A DNA stretch of 64,000 bases from Hofstenia miamia (taxonomy: Eukaryota > Xenacoelomorpha > Acoela > Hofsteniidae). Under the pieces are notes generated by a model that saw only the letters and a program-made list of their open reading frames with translations, made no database searches and was not told the origin of the DNA. The stretch is from positions 1,784,836-1,848,835 of the forward strand of contig CABFPE010000009.1 of assembly GCA_900660155.1 (NCBI GenBank), read 5' to 3'. The position numbers and the translations under genes were made by a program. This document shows positions 36,481 to 49,300 of the stretch, in pieces (the stretch's first letter is position 1; each line of letters opens with the position of its first letter).

Positions 36481-37955
36481 AAGGTTAAATATAGGATTTG
36501 CCTGAAGGTAGATAAATTTTCAACTCGAAAACATTAGGGTTTTTATTTCAAAAAGACACATTTTTTAATATTTCTCGTGTTTTTTAAATATTCAAAATTA
36601 GATTTTCTGTCATTTTATTGATCACATGTAATTGAGATCACATTAATTTCGGCATATAAATAGAAGTTGAAAATGTTTCTAGGTTATCGATCAGCTTAGG
36701 CAACTCAAGTAAAAATACGAAAATTGTTAAAATTATTAAATATTTATAAAAACAATGTTCAGTTTTCCCGGAAAAGGAAAATATTTACAATAAAAATAAT
36801 TATATGAAAATTCGACCAAGACTTAAAAATTTAAGAGAAGTCAACTTTAGAACTATATTCAGAAGGAGTACGATTCTAAGAGTATTGAGTGTCATAAGTA
36901 AGACATTAGCAATGATTTTAATATAGGTAAGGTATTTAAAGCTAAATCATTGAAATTGTATAAAAGAATAGGGTACAATCTAAGCCATTATTGAGATTAA
37001 CGTTTAGATAAGTTACTACGTTTATACAAGTTTTCATTGATAATATACTTATCTTGGTTTAAGCTTAGTATATGTTGTTTTCTACTATATATTCAACTTA
37101 GTTTGTGCCTATGATGCTGATTTTCACAAACCTCATTACAAAAGTTGACAGCATGACTTCAAGAACATTTTTATTTACCAAGATTCGACTGTGTGAATTT
37201 TTTACATAGCACTGTTTTGTATATGATCTCGACACAACTACCCCAGTAAATGATGCCTCAAACATTGAAACTTTTTTCAATTCTGAGATTAATTAAAGTG
37301 TCACACTTTTCATACCATTATATTTAATTTTTCTAAACTAACTTAATTGCATTCGGGACACTCTAAGCTAATGAGTTCTAAACAGAAAGCCTGTACGTTT
37401 CTAAGAGCCAAGAGGAACAACAAAAATATTTTGCTTCAAAATTTTGAAAAAATGACTACAAGAAATTTATCTGTCCACAGAGTATTTTAATAATTTGCAA
37501 ATTATATTGTTCAAAAAACTTAAGGGCATATGAAGCATTTTTTTAAATATTTTTAATCTAATATATAATTTTAGTTTTGTTGCAAGGAAAGGAATTCATA
37601 TTTATTTGATACATAATTTTTATGTATTTTTAGCTTTCCTTAAAAAGTATAATCTTATTGCCATCCTGTTTTTCAATTTTTTCAGAGTTTCACATTTAAT
37701 ATTTTATTTAAAAATTTTTGCTGCTCAATATATGAATGTATTTACTATAGTTGCTTAAAAATTTCCCTAAATAGCATATTATAAAAGCCATAAATTTTTA
37801 AAATTTAATAAGCAATTTTCCTTTAAAATTTAAAAAACTCAACTCGCATATTCCCAACAGATACACACTGAGAAACAACATCGAATTTTCAGATATCCGT
37901 TCAAGAAATCCTATTGGTTAAAACAAAAGCTTCCATAAAATGACTTATTTTTAAA

Positions 37956-38107
37956 ATGAACTCTACAGAAAATGTGCTCGAATTTACTGAGGCGGCAAAT
38001 TTAACCGAAGCCACTGTTACTTCTACAGCTAAGCCTACAGGAAATCCATGGGATGATGCTACGTGGATTCTTACAAGCACATTTATCATTTTTACGATGC
38101 AGTCGGG
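37956..38107 (+). CDS. Ammonium transporter (Amt family), first exon
   Basis: ATG at 37956 opens 50 codons plus two bases to a TCGGG|GTTAGA donor. An acidic/Thr-rich N-terminus (MNSTENVLEFTEAANLTEAT) is followed by WDDATWILTSTFIIFTMQSG, the first transmembrane helix of Amt/MEP/Rh-superfamily ammonium transporters (family: DDATWILTSAFIIFTMQSGFGLLESG). The exon ends exactly where FGLLESG should follow, in the phase (GG|N) that restores Gly. Amt proteins are plasma-membrane ammonium/ammonia channels with 11 helices. No second exon was recognised downstream in the window, so this is either a gene with very long introns or an orphaned fragment. A four-codon upstream ORF starts at 37938. Confidence 0.85.
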
Positions 38108-40338
38108 GTTAGATTCTTTAATTCAATACGATTTTTATAAATATCAATTTCCTAAAATTTCATTGTAATAAGCAGATGTTATATTTATATCAAAACTTTC
38201 CTCATTTCAAATACATCCTATCATTTTTTTTTTAAATTACGAATAAAAGTATAAAGATATACATTGATGCACTCAGTCAAATTAAATTACAACAAGTAGC
38301 AATTATAAAAGGTGAGTGAGTTATTATGGTATTTATATTCCTAAGTTTTGGACAGTCGAACAAATATTAAAGAGTTTCTTTCACTTCCATTTTGAAAGTG
38401 GTCCAAAAAGGGTACTCCAAAATAGCGTTAACAATTGCGTGAACAAAGGCATTTAAATGAACCATATAGCGTGAACTAATGCGTTAACTAGAGGAGTGTT
38501 AAAAACTTGTGTTCACCATCGCTTGGTAACTTGTTAACCAAGAATACTAATGCATACGAATTAATTATTATGATTTTGCTGCTTTTAGTTGAATATACAT
38601 TTAGATATATGTCAATGTAAAAATATATTCAAATATACATAATTTCGCAATTAAATTTTAAGAAACCATTATTCTATATAAATAAAAATATGACATTTGA
38701 ATCTTAACAATAAAATACAACCGTCTTCAAAGGATTCCATTTTTTGTTGAACTGGTAATAATGACTAGCAATGCGATAGGATACTCAAAACCTTTGATTC
38801 TACTTTAATCGGATTTCTTATCTTAATTCCTTTTGCAATAAACTTGATGAGTTCGTTGGTTTTTAACTCGCAAAGAGAAAATAGTCAACGAAGTTCCAAG
38901 AAATTTACATTGCAGCGCTTTTCTATTGCAATCAAAATTAATTAGTGTGATATAATGCCTCAAAATTCTATTTAAAAAATTTGGTTTGTGCAATAACATT
39001 AATTTAAATACAATATATAGTTGTACCATTCGAAATATTTGATCCGTTGCGAAATTTAAATTTTTGTGCAGGCCACTGGTGTGGAAATAAAAGGAGCTCA
39101 ACGAACAATTTCTCAGAAATATGAAATGTAGAATGGCTTCATTGTTCATCTGAAGAATTTATATAATCTTGTGCTTGTCTTTGCTGCATTTCATCAAATG
39201 TCAGATTCTTACGGAAAATCAATATCCATTAAAATTTTATGTGTATTGCATGCATATTCATTTGATAGTATGCCATTTTCCATTTTATTTGCCACAAACA
39301 CCATTTGGCACTAATGGCATTCTATTTAGCAAGCATCAGTCTAAATCGCTTAAAATAAATTTGCTTATTGTGGCCTTCGCTTTTTCAAGTTGCACTTATC
39401 ACCGCTTGCGCTTTTGTGCCTTTATTACGTTCACTTGGACGTCAAAATAGCTTAGCCTAAATGAATGGTGGTCAAATAGGTAGCGACTTCTCTCCAAAAC
39501 CGGATCACAAAAAACTGCAAATTTTATTTCAAGTCGAGTTCCATCTCTGATTTAGATAGTGATGATTATGTTTTAATTATGCAGGATCTACCCTATTCAG
39601 ATATGGGTAGGTTCTCTTCCCGAAACGATGCGTCTCTAATCAACCTTATCAGAAACATCCCCAGAAATCAAACTTAGCTGCAAAATACATGATCCGATTC
39701 ATTTTCAAAATACGGATTAATCTTGCTATTTTTGAGATAAAAATTCCTTGAATCTAGCAAAATACAATGCACAAAGGAATTTTTTCTGTCCTTTATGTAT
39801 AATTCCTTAGTATTGTGAAATTATTAGCAGATCTAAATGCATTCATCTTAATAAAACTTTCTATTAACAATTGCTTAATGACACGTTTAGATTGTTGATT
39901 AACCGCAGCTTATAACCCTCGCTTACCATTTTTGCGCTGCTTGCTTAGCTTACGCTTGTGATTGTCAATACACTGGTCTAAATGGCAATAGCTCCATTCT
40001 ATTTGTAAAAAATATATTTAAAATTCACATGATAGTTTTTTAGATTTCCATATAGTTAATTTTGTTTGAATTCATGATTTATATTGAACAAATATCGATG
40101 CTCATTATCTAATATAAACTTTCAAGTGCGATGATGCTTAAAAAATTGGTTGAACAATATTTGACAATGTTTGCTATTCAAAATTCGTACTTGATATAAT
40201 TCATATACATTTTTGCTCTGTGTAATATTTTAAAATTCAGATTAAAACAGGCTAAAATAAAGACAGGATACAAAATTCTCACAGCATCCATTATGCACGA
40301 TATGTTAATTGCACTTTTAAAAGTGTCAAGTGTATTTA
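38108..40338. other. AT-rich DNA downstream of the Amt exon
   Basis: No Amt exon 2 found. The patch 39,270-39,440 and a similar one at 39,890-40,000 share Ala/Cys-coding GC-richer motifs (cgcttgcgcttttgtgcc; tgcgctgcttgcttagc) and may be an old repeat. Confidence 0.4.
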
Positions 40339-40643
40339 CAGTCTCGTGCAAAAGTTTTAGCCATTCGCAGAACCAATAGTTCAATAGTAGTTTATTTCAG
40401 TTCTGATGAACATAATCAAAACTTGAAACATTTTACGTAAAGCCCNTTGTATGTTTTTGAACAAAGCGAATGCATGCTGAGAGTGACGTTTTCAAGTAAC
40501 AATTTGTTTGCAGCCGTGTAGAAGTTTTAGTCACTTTCACAAATCCAACATACACGTTAGTAAGAACTGTTTCAAAATAAGAATAGTTTGTCATAATAAC
40601 AAAATAGCAACAAAACATACACATATGTAACTAAAAGTTTGAG

Positions 40644-41072
40644 TTAGAACTTGGAATGACTTTCCTTGACCCGCACAACTTCAACCACTCTTTTCGGCAA
40701 TGATTCGAAAAGTTTCACTATTGTAGCATCCGGAATAAGTGCCCATTCTTCTTGCACGACTGCCCAAAGTTCGTTCCTGTTTCTCGGGCGCCTTTCCTGA
40801 ACTTTTTGTTTGAGAACATCCCATAAATTTTCAATAATGTTGAGATCGGGACTTTGGGGAGGCCAGTTCTCAACATACGAAATGTTGTGGTCCTCCAAGT
40901 AACTGAGTGTGAAACGTGAAGTATGCACCCGTGCACCGTCCTGCTGTAGCACAAGCCCAGGATGAAGAATATTTCGCAATGAATTATCCAAAATACGACA
41001 ATATTTAGTCGAATTTACGTTTCCATGGAATCTCTCTAGGACACGTACGCCATCTGCTCGTATAGCCCCCAA
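40644..41072 (-). pseudogene. Tc1-like transposase, C-terminal catalytic part
   Basis: 142 codons open. Contains LQQDGARVHTS (second catalytic Asp) and WPPQSPDLNIIENLWDVLK (third catalytic Glu); I count 35 residues between them, a DD35E spacing rather than the DD34E of classical Tc1. The upstream part of the protein continues to about 41,760 in shifted frames; there WSKHIFTHE (His at 41188-41190) stands where the family has WSxxIFSDE, so the first catalytic Asp is His. Ends with stop at 40644. Not functional as it stands. Confidence 0.88.
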
Positions 41073-42528
41073 ACCATCTGAGAAGTAGGAAATTTCGTAG
41101 TTTTGCTCGTATATTTTTCATGGAATCGTGTTCCTGGAGGTCTACAGACGTATTTCCTAAATCGCTCGCCTACACACAAAAACACTCATGTGTGAAGATG
41201 TGCTTGCTCCAATTCCCAAAACGCCACATGTACCTGTCTTAGCAATATGTTAATCTTTTTCTTTTATATGCCAAAGTGAGAAATGGTTTTTTGGCTACTA
41301 TTCGGCCAAAGAGCAGGGCACCTCGTAAATGTCTTTTTGTTGTTTATGTCTACTGATATAACAGTGACTATAAATCAGTCGCTGACCAGACTTGTGCTGC
41401 GGTTAAAGTGGGCGTTTTCTTTGATTCTCGAACAATTATTCGTTTTTGTTTGGGCATCAGAGAGGAGAACGACCCGTTCGGGGTAAATCCTCAACTGGTA
41501 ATCCACTTAGGTGCTTTTTAACGAAATGGTGAACTGTTGTTAGAGAAACAGACAGTTGTTTGGCAATTTTAAACCTATTCTGACCAGAACGAAATAAATC
41601 AAGAACTTCGTGACGTTTCTCACGTGTAATATGAGTTACTAAAACTTATGCACGGCTGTTTACTGGTTGTTAACACAAAAGTTGACTATCAGCGTATGCA
41701 GTAATCTTCTATATTTTCTCAGNTGACGTTTCTCACGTGTAATATGACCCATAGTTTCATAAACTGGTTGCTTCTGTTTAATTTGGCATAGAAAGAGCAA
41801 AAACCTGTCAAATATTGACAAACATATTCAAACACATCCACATTAGTAAAGTGACTGAAATTTATGCACGGCTGTTTACTGGTTGTTAACACAAAAGTTG
41901 ACTATCAGCGGATGCAGTAATCTTCTATATTTTCTCAGGAGACATCATTTTGCAGTGTAATGGCTATTTAATTTGAATTTGGTCGAATAATTGAAATTGG
42001 TAACGTTGAGGATTAATAAAGTTGTTATAAAACGATTGAAGTATCCCCCGTGCACCGTCCTGCTGTAGCACAAGCCCAGGGTGAAGGAAATTTCGCAATG
42101 AATTATCCAAAATACGACAATATTTCGTCGAATTTACGTTTCCAAGGGATTCTCTCTAGGACACGTACGCCATCTGCTTGTAGCCCCCAAACCATCTGAG
42201 AAGTAGGAAATTTCCTAGTTTTGCTCGTATATTTTTTATGGAATCGTGTTCCTGGAGGTCTACGGACGTATTTCCTAAATCGCTCGCCTACAGACTTCTA
42301 TATTTTCTCAGGAGACATCATTTTGCAGTGTAATGGCTATTTAATTTGAATTTGGTCGAATAATTGAAATTGGTAACGTTGAGGATTAATAAAGTTGTTA
42401 TAAAACGATGAAGTATGCACCCGTGCACCGTCCTGCTGTAGCACAAGCCCAGGATGAAGAATATTTCGCAATGAATTATCCAAAATACGACAATATTTAG
42501 TCGAATTTACGTTTCCAAGGGATTCTCT

Positions 42529-42720
42529 CTAGGACACGTACGCCATCTGCTTGTAGCCCCCAAACCATCTGAGAAGTAGGAAATTTCCTAGTTTTGCTCG
42601 TATTTTTTTATGGAATCGTGTTCCTGGAGGTCTACAGACGTATTTCCTAAATCGCTCGCCTACAGACAAAAAGCACTCATGTGTGAAGATGTGCTTGCTC
42701 CAATTCCCAAAACGCCACAT
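42529..42720 (-). pseudogene. Tc1-like transposase fragment in the duplicated block
   Basis: WSKHIFTHECF...VCRPPGTRFHKK corresponds to Tc1 WSKVIFSDE...VWRRPGE. The catalytic Asp position is again His (42679-42681). The fragment is bounded by repeat junctions at about 42,406 and 42,885. Confidence 0.75.
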
Positions 42721-42900
42721 GTACCTGTCTTTGCAATATGTTTTCTTTTATGTGTCAAAGTGAGAAGTGGTTTTTTGCTATTCGACCAAAGAGCCCGGCA
42801 CCTCGTAAAACTCTTTTTGTAGTGTCTACTGATATAACAGTGTCTAATTCAGTCGCTGACCGGACTTGTGCTGCGGTTAAAGTTATACATAGTTATTTTA

Positions 42901-43191
42901 AGTTGGACCCGAGGTTTGTGCATATTTGGGCGTTTGCTGTAACCACCTATAATTAAATAAGTATTTTGTAATGGAAGTGTCCCTTTAAACGCTGTTTAAG
43001 ACGTAATATATTTTTATTCTAATGTTTGTTAAGTTTTGGTCAATCTATAAAACTTCCAAATCTGCTCATTCTTTTGATGAATGGCCTTCTTTCTTCAAGC
43101 ATTCCTTTAATTGTGAGAGCATGAAAATTGCTCAATTCATAGAGATGATAATGCGTTTGTTATTTATTCATTTTACCATTTTCTAATTTAG
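42901..43191. other. AT-rich DNA before gene B exon B1
   Basis: Nothing recognised. Confidence 0.4.
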
Positions 43192-43305
43192 CTTTTGAAT
43201 GCAAAGTCCAATATCTTCCTGGAAGTTTTGAAAGCTGTACGAAATATTTGAATGGCAGTGAACTACGCTGCCGGAAAATGGGCTTTCCTTCGATGCTTTT
43301 ACCAT
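43192..43305 (+). CDS. Gene B exon B1, pre-DHR-1 linker
   Basis: Acceptor TCTAATTTAG, donor CCAT|GTAAGA. Contains FECKVQYLPGSFESCTKYLN and RKMGFPSMLLP, matching DOCK1 WVTLKLLPGDIHQIRKEFPH...RKTGFPEIIMP. Needs one base from an upstream exon not found. Confidence 0.87.
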
Positions 43306-46300
43306 GTAAGATACTTTTGGCATTAATACTTTTTAGAAGTTAAGAGACATATTAGACAGAAATAGATGCGTTTATCTAATTCATAATTCCAAGCGTGTTG
43401 ATTATTGTAATGCATTGGTTTTACCAATAAAAAATATATATTTTTAACGCTAAATATTTCCAATATTCTTAAAATCCTATTATTACAATTTGCAATAATA
43501 TTTCTTTATCTAGTGCAGGGTTCGATTAACAACGCGACAAGTAGATCACTCTCATTACCCATTTCCTTGATTTTGTCGAAATCATCATGCACTGTAGCGA
43601 GCAGGACGGTCGTTTTGTTTCATTCATTGTTCTATTTTCAAGTTATTTAAATTAGAAAGCGCTACTATTAGTAATCCAAATAGTATTACGCTGAGCAACA
43701 CTAAGAAAATATAGAAATTCTATAAGATATCCCTAACAATTCGAATGGGCAGATTTCATTTTTGCAATGTAGAAGGGGATCATGTTACATGTACCTGAAA
43801 TTATTTTTCGGAAATGTATTTGCCAAACTGTCATATACATTAGTAAGATTCCTTTTTGTCAAAAGCATATTATCTTATCAACAAGTTTTTCGCAACAGAT
43901 TATATCTATGTCTAATTTTTTATTGATTTAAAATATTGACATGCCCAATTAATGACAAGAAAACTTAGTTTATCGCTATTTTCCGATAGTTAATTAAAAT
44001 ACAATTGTATGCCAAATAGCTGGATTGCTTTTAAACGCTTTAAAATTAGCTATTAATCAATGCAGTAAGCTATCATTACACATCAAAATCACTTATAAAT
44101 ATAGCACATTTTTTTGCAAAGTTATAAAAATCCAGTTTTTGTGACCACTCTTGAATAACTACAAACACTTTTTCTATTTATGAGCTCCTGATGCATCAGG
44201 TTTGTAGCATCCAGCAAATTTCGGCTAACATTGATACAGAAGGCTTTCCTTTATACAGTTGTTTCATTAGAAAATTATCTCATTTACAAAAACTAAATGC
44301 TATTCATCCATGCATACATCTTTCCATTTTTAATAGTTTCTTCAAATGAAATTGTACTACAATGATGCTGTAACGAATTTTGTATCAATGCTTTTCTTTT
44401 CAAAATTTTGCTATTTTGTGACTAGTTGACATGCTTTCCAAAACGTTTCATACGTTAATTTCGAGTGTTCACTATACTTGAGTTGATTTTATTAATTCTT
44501 GTCCAATTGAAATACTTGAACTCGACTCGAATCTCAAGTACTCGCAATACTATATTGCAATTATCTTGATAATTTTTATTTGAAATTCTTGTATACAATT
44601 ACAAATCCAGTCGCTCATCTAAGCTTTATAGACAAAGCTTATTCCTCATTTACTATTTCTAAATTTTTAACTGTATTAATATACTAGAATTCCAGGGTTC
44701 CATTTTAAATTCTATTCTCATGTTTTGTTTAGCTGAAGAGCGACATTCAGTTTATTTGATAGTGCAGAGTGGACGGTTCCAATCAGCGAAGTTAATCAAG
44801 TTCACTGTCGAAGTCGTTGATGATACAACAAAAGCTGTACTACCGGTAGGTTTTTTCATTTCCAACTCCTTATTGATTATAATCAATAGGTACAAAGGTG
44901 CAAAATTATACTTTTAATACCTAAATATGAAAAGTACTGCTTTTTACTAGGTAGTTTTACGTACTGAATTCGAATTTCTTACTTGTGTCGCAAGCGTTTT
45001 TAAAAGCATTCCACGCAGCAAGCTCGACCTGTCTTAGACAGCTATCAAAGCGGAGTCTTTTCGTAGTCTTCTGGTGTCAAGACCGACTAAAACACCATAG
45101 TTTAGGTTTGCATCGGTTAGGTTTTTGAATTTACTGCACAGGTATTTAAACCATTACCTTGTTTGTCCATCGTGACAAAACCTTTTATAAAGCTAAGTTT
45201 AATGTGAAGAGTAGGCAGGATAAAGTTTTGTTTAGTAACAACTGCCTTGAATTTAACATTAAAATCGCCAATCATAGCATTCTGTCGATCGAGCCATTTT
45301 CGTCTCGCATGATGATCTTTATCAGCTCTTCTATCCCATAAACACAAGAACATATGTACATTGTATATCCCGTTTGCAATCCAATCCACTACTTTTAAAT
45401 CTGTACATAACTTCACTGCATTTATGATAAGTTGAGACCAATACATAGGTGTAGCAAAAGGCATACCTGACCCACTACCATTTCATCAGTTCAACAATTT
45501 GGTGTAGCAATGCTTACAGCATATATGAGCCCTCATGCTTTGTGCTAATCATCAACTTCTACACCAATATACGAGGGTTAATCAATAAATATGTTTCCCA
45601 TTTTTCCAATTTCGTAAAATCATAATTTATTTAAACAAAAATAACACAAATACAAAGTCTACACATTTATGACTCAAAGTAACCTCCATCAACTGCAATA
45701 CACTTCTCCCTGAGATATGGGAGACTCATAATTTTTTGCTCTGTGCCAGACCTGCTCACCTGGTCTATAGAGGCCTTCCATTCAGCATTGATGTCTTTCT
45801 TCGATAGAAAGCGCTATCCACGAAGTGCCTCCTTGATTGCAGAGAATAGGAAAATGTCGAAAGTAAACATATCTTGCGAGTAAGGTGGGTCACTAAGCAC
45901 TTCCCACTGAGCCGCCATCTCCACAACGCATCTTTTGAAGTGAGGATTCGCTGTCATGTTGATGAGGAGGAACCCTCCGAAAGGTAGGCTTTTTCATTCC
46001 TAGCTTTTTAGAGATTATCTTCCAAGCTGTTCCATGAGAAATAGTTAGCTCTGTAGCTACTTGATCCACTGATTCTGCGACCCTCGTGAACCAAAGCCCA
46101 ATCGTTTCAGTTTTTTATCTGTGCTCACTGCAACAGAACGACCAGGCCTTTGCACATCAAAACATTGTTCTTTGATCTCACGCACCCACTTTCTTACTCT
46201 CTAAATAGATGGAGAATTTTCCTGTCCTATGACTTTAACTAACTGAGCATGAATGTCCATTGGGGGAGTTTGTAATTTATTAAGAAATCGGATAATGACA

Positions 46301-49300
46301 CAGATGTCGTTTCTCGAAAATTTATAGCCGGACTAGTTGAATATAATAGAGTAGAGTATTTATGGTGAGAGTCACTTAGCTAACATTCTGTAAACAAGCT
46401 GTCATCAGATAACAATTACGTTAACACTTGTGAAATAGAGAAACTTATTTACTTACTAATCTCGTAATAGTAGTACGGGGTTTTGGTTCCCTGAAATATC
46501 GAAAGGCGCTGTTCTACAGCAGTAAATAAACCATAAATATAACAGAAAGAGATCATTGCTACGTTGTCGACGCATTATTCCGAGAAAAGCTAGAAACAAC
46601 CGTGATGTAATGAAATACAAAACTAAACCAAAAACTCATCAGATAATTAAGACCAGCAAACCTCTGGTGATGCACCGGTTACGCCAATTAAGTTAAATTA
46701 GTAATTTCGTTACAGGTAATTAGGTTAAAATTGCCGCAAATTGAAATGTTGAAGTGATAGGTCAAAGACTAATGTATATATTCGGATTCAACATTATATA
46801 ACCCCCTAAAACAGTGACTCTACCCTTGTTCCCTTGAGGACAATTGGCAAGAAATAAGTATAACAAATAATTATTTGTTATATTTGTTTTTTCCCAATTG
46901 TCCTTATCTTCTAGTTCATTTTGCAAAGCAAATGTCGTAGAAATAATCAGAGCTTAACGATCAAATCAAATTACCATGTGTTTCATCAGAATCTGAATGC
47001 TTATGAAGCGACTAGCCATTCAAGTTTGAGTCTTCCATCGATCAAAAAAGTGATAAAAGTTTTCATTACGCTTAACTATGTACATGCCAGAACAAGTTTT
47101 TCTCAGATTTTCATTTTTAATAGTTGTTATCAATTGTCTTTAGGTCTTTGCGAACAGTGCTTTATCTCATACATCCATTGTTTTGAAACAACGTTGGGGT
47201 TGGAGGGACGTTATTAATATCAACATCAGTGCTGAAATGATGCCCAAAGTTCATGCGCGCATTATTTTCTCATCTTTTTCACAAAACAGTAAGCATTTTC
47301 GTTGATATCGTTTTATTTAAAACGTAAATGCTGCGCATAATGATAAAACTATTGTTCTCTTTTTTAAAAAAGGGTATCAATATCAATCTAAGTTTATGCT
47401 AAATTATTATAGTGTTGTGTGAAAATGTGCACACCTCTATTAGTTAGGGTTGTATGTCGAATAATAGTTCCCTTAATTCTTTCAAATTCACGCAAAACGT
47501 TAACTGCACACAATCAAGCAGTGGGATTTCATGTCTTGTTTCTAATGTTGCATTTGTAGTAAATATTTTTAGGTGAAACTATATTTAATATCTTTTATTC
47601 TAATCTTTCATTTAGAAAGCAAGCCTAAACTTTTTGGGTTATCCTACTTTCGTTTCGTTGAGTCTGATGGCGCAAACATAAAGAATTCTACCATTGATCT
47701 GGCTGTTTACGTAAGACTTATTCTATTTTGAATGTTGTAATGTAACCTTGTGAAGCATGTTAATATCTGACAAACCTTTATATCCTAAAACAGAAATTAT
47801 AGTAATTACTGGAATTGGGCTGTTAATTACTAAAAACAATGTTGGATCTATTTTCGTACTTTTTACAGATCGTTTCAGCATCGTTCGACCCATCAAATCA
47901 TTAATATTTGTAATCTCTTCGGAGGTTGAATCTCCTAAAAATTAGGTAGAAGCGATTTGGGGTGACCTGCAGATTGGGTCGGGTTGACAGTTTTTACAAA
48001 CCGGTTCCACCTTAGGGGTGTAGTGCTAAAATTTGCAGTGGGCATACGCTAATTGTCAATTCAAAAGCAGCGTATACAACACATATTTTGCCAAAGACCC
48101 AAATTGAAAATGATATAATTTGGTTCAACTAACGATTGCTAAACATACATTGTACACCAGACTTGTTCACGGGGCAGAAGTTTGATTTCCACCTCACCCT
48201 AGGCCGTGAAATTTTCCTTGGGAAATTCAATGAAGTCCACAGATCATCACAGCACAAATCATATGCATGTATTTCTACGCCAACTCAGAGATGAAAATAG
48301 GCCGAAAACAATTGTCCAAATCCGGCTGTCCCATTTAAATTAATGCCAATTTCCAAATTCGACCCAATTTATGATGGTTACCAAAATATTTCTTTAATAT
48401 TTCAGTTTGTTACCCACATTTGGGTATCTTAGAAACTTACAGTAAGATCTACACACTGAAATTAGAAACTTAAATTTACTTTTTTAAGAGAATATGATAC
48501 TAATGTAAATCTTAAGACTTAAATATTATTTTTAACACATTGTTTATAAACTATATAATATTTATTGCATTTGGGTTGAGTTGAGTGCAATGTTGAGTAA
48601 TAGTAAGTTATTTTTGAAATATATGCACATTTGTTTTAATTTATTATCAAATTAACACAGGGTTATGAAAATATACCGTAGAAAGGTATTTTTTCCTTGA
48701 ATAACGTTTTATTAATTATAATAATAGTATTTGGTTCAAAAAATGGGAAACCGCGGTTTTGATGTGCAAGAAAAACCGAAACTGAACAAATTTTTTTAAA
48801 ACCGCCTCATACTAACGTTTAAGAATGCAATAATTTTAAGAAAATATTACTATATAATCGAGGAAACAACGAAGAAATTACTAAAACCCGTAAACGGTGT
48901 AGTAATGAAGCAAAAATAATAAAAGCTACAATCGCGACTTATGATATGGAAGCGACATCCCTAGGTTGAAAACTTGGAAATCTTTGACCGTTTCTTGAAT
49001 AAATCTTAATTCTTTAAGTTCTTCTTGGAAGTTTTATGAAAGAAATTACCAAGAATTTTTCGTGATTTCTTGCAAAGATCTTGAATATTTGGTGAAAGAA
49101 ATATTTCTCGAAGTAAATTACTTTATCACCAAAATTTATTTGTATTGGTTATATTTACAATAATTTGTTGTATATTCCAATATAAAAGTAACACTCATCA
49201 GCTGAAAATGGTTGCAGTAATATTGTACCAGTTTTATGCCTATCTTTAAATTTTGTCATTATTATGTTTCTAAAGCTTCTTCAATTTAAAACTGCATTGT

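Larger units (their letters stand above)
30301..37955. other. Gene-poor AT-rich intergenic DNA
   Basis: No exon is supported. Contains GC-richer repeat ends at about 32,620-33,010 (cacccgca / gcgggt motifs), (TA)n tracts near 35.8 and 35.96 kb, and a dispersed repeat at 36,391-36,480. Earlier exons of gene B or distal exons of other genes could hide here. Confidence 0.5.
40339..42900 (-). mobile_element. Rearranged Tc1-like transposon cluster (copy 1)
   Basis: Core copy 40511-41658 on the minus strand, bounded by inverted ends CAGCCGTGTAGAAGTTTTAG and its partner ending cacggctg at 41658. Outside it at 40339 is a second, related Tc1-type end (CAGTCTCGTGCAAAAGTTTT). After an isolated N (41723) follow partial duplicates: 5' part plus flank (41724-42040), an internal piece (42041-42290), flank again (42291-42405), and an internal piece again (42406-42885). 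The same element with the same flanks lies inverted at 56,003-57,395. Confidence 0.85.
44846..47143. other. Gene B intron B2-B3 with three nested repeats
   Basis: Holds a transposon-derived protein fragment (44,985-45,480, minus), a mariner-like copy (45,572-46,350, minus) and a large AT hairpin (46,837-46,904). Confidence 0.6.

Noticed and set aside
46915-47100. Candidate gene B exon reading SNYHVFHQNLNAYEATSHSS, which loosely resembles the DHR-1 block IYYQVKQPRWFETVKV
   Set aside because: The exon at 47144-47288 fits the same DOCK block much better (IVLKQRWGWRDVINI) and joins both neighbours in phase, and the candidate lacks a good donor.
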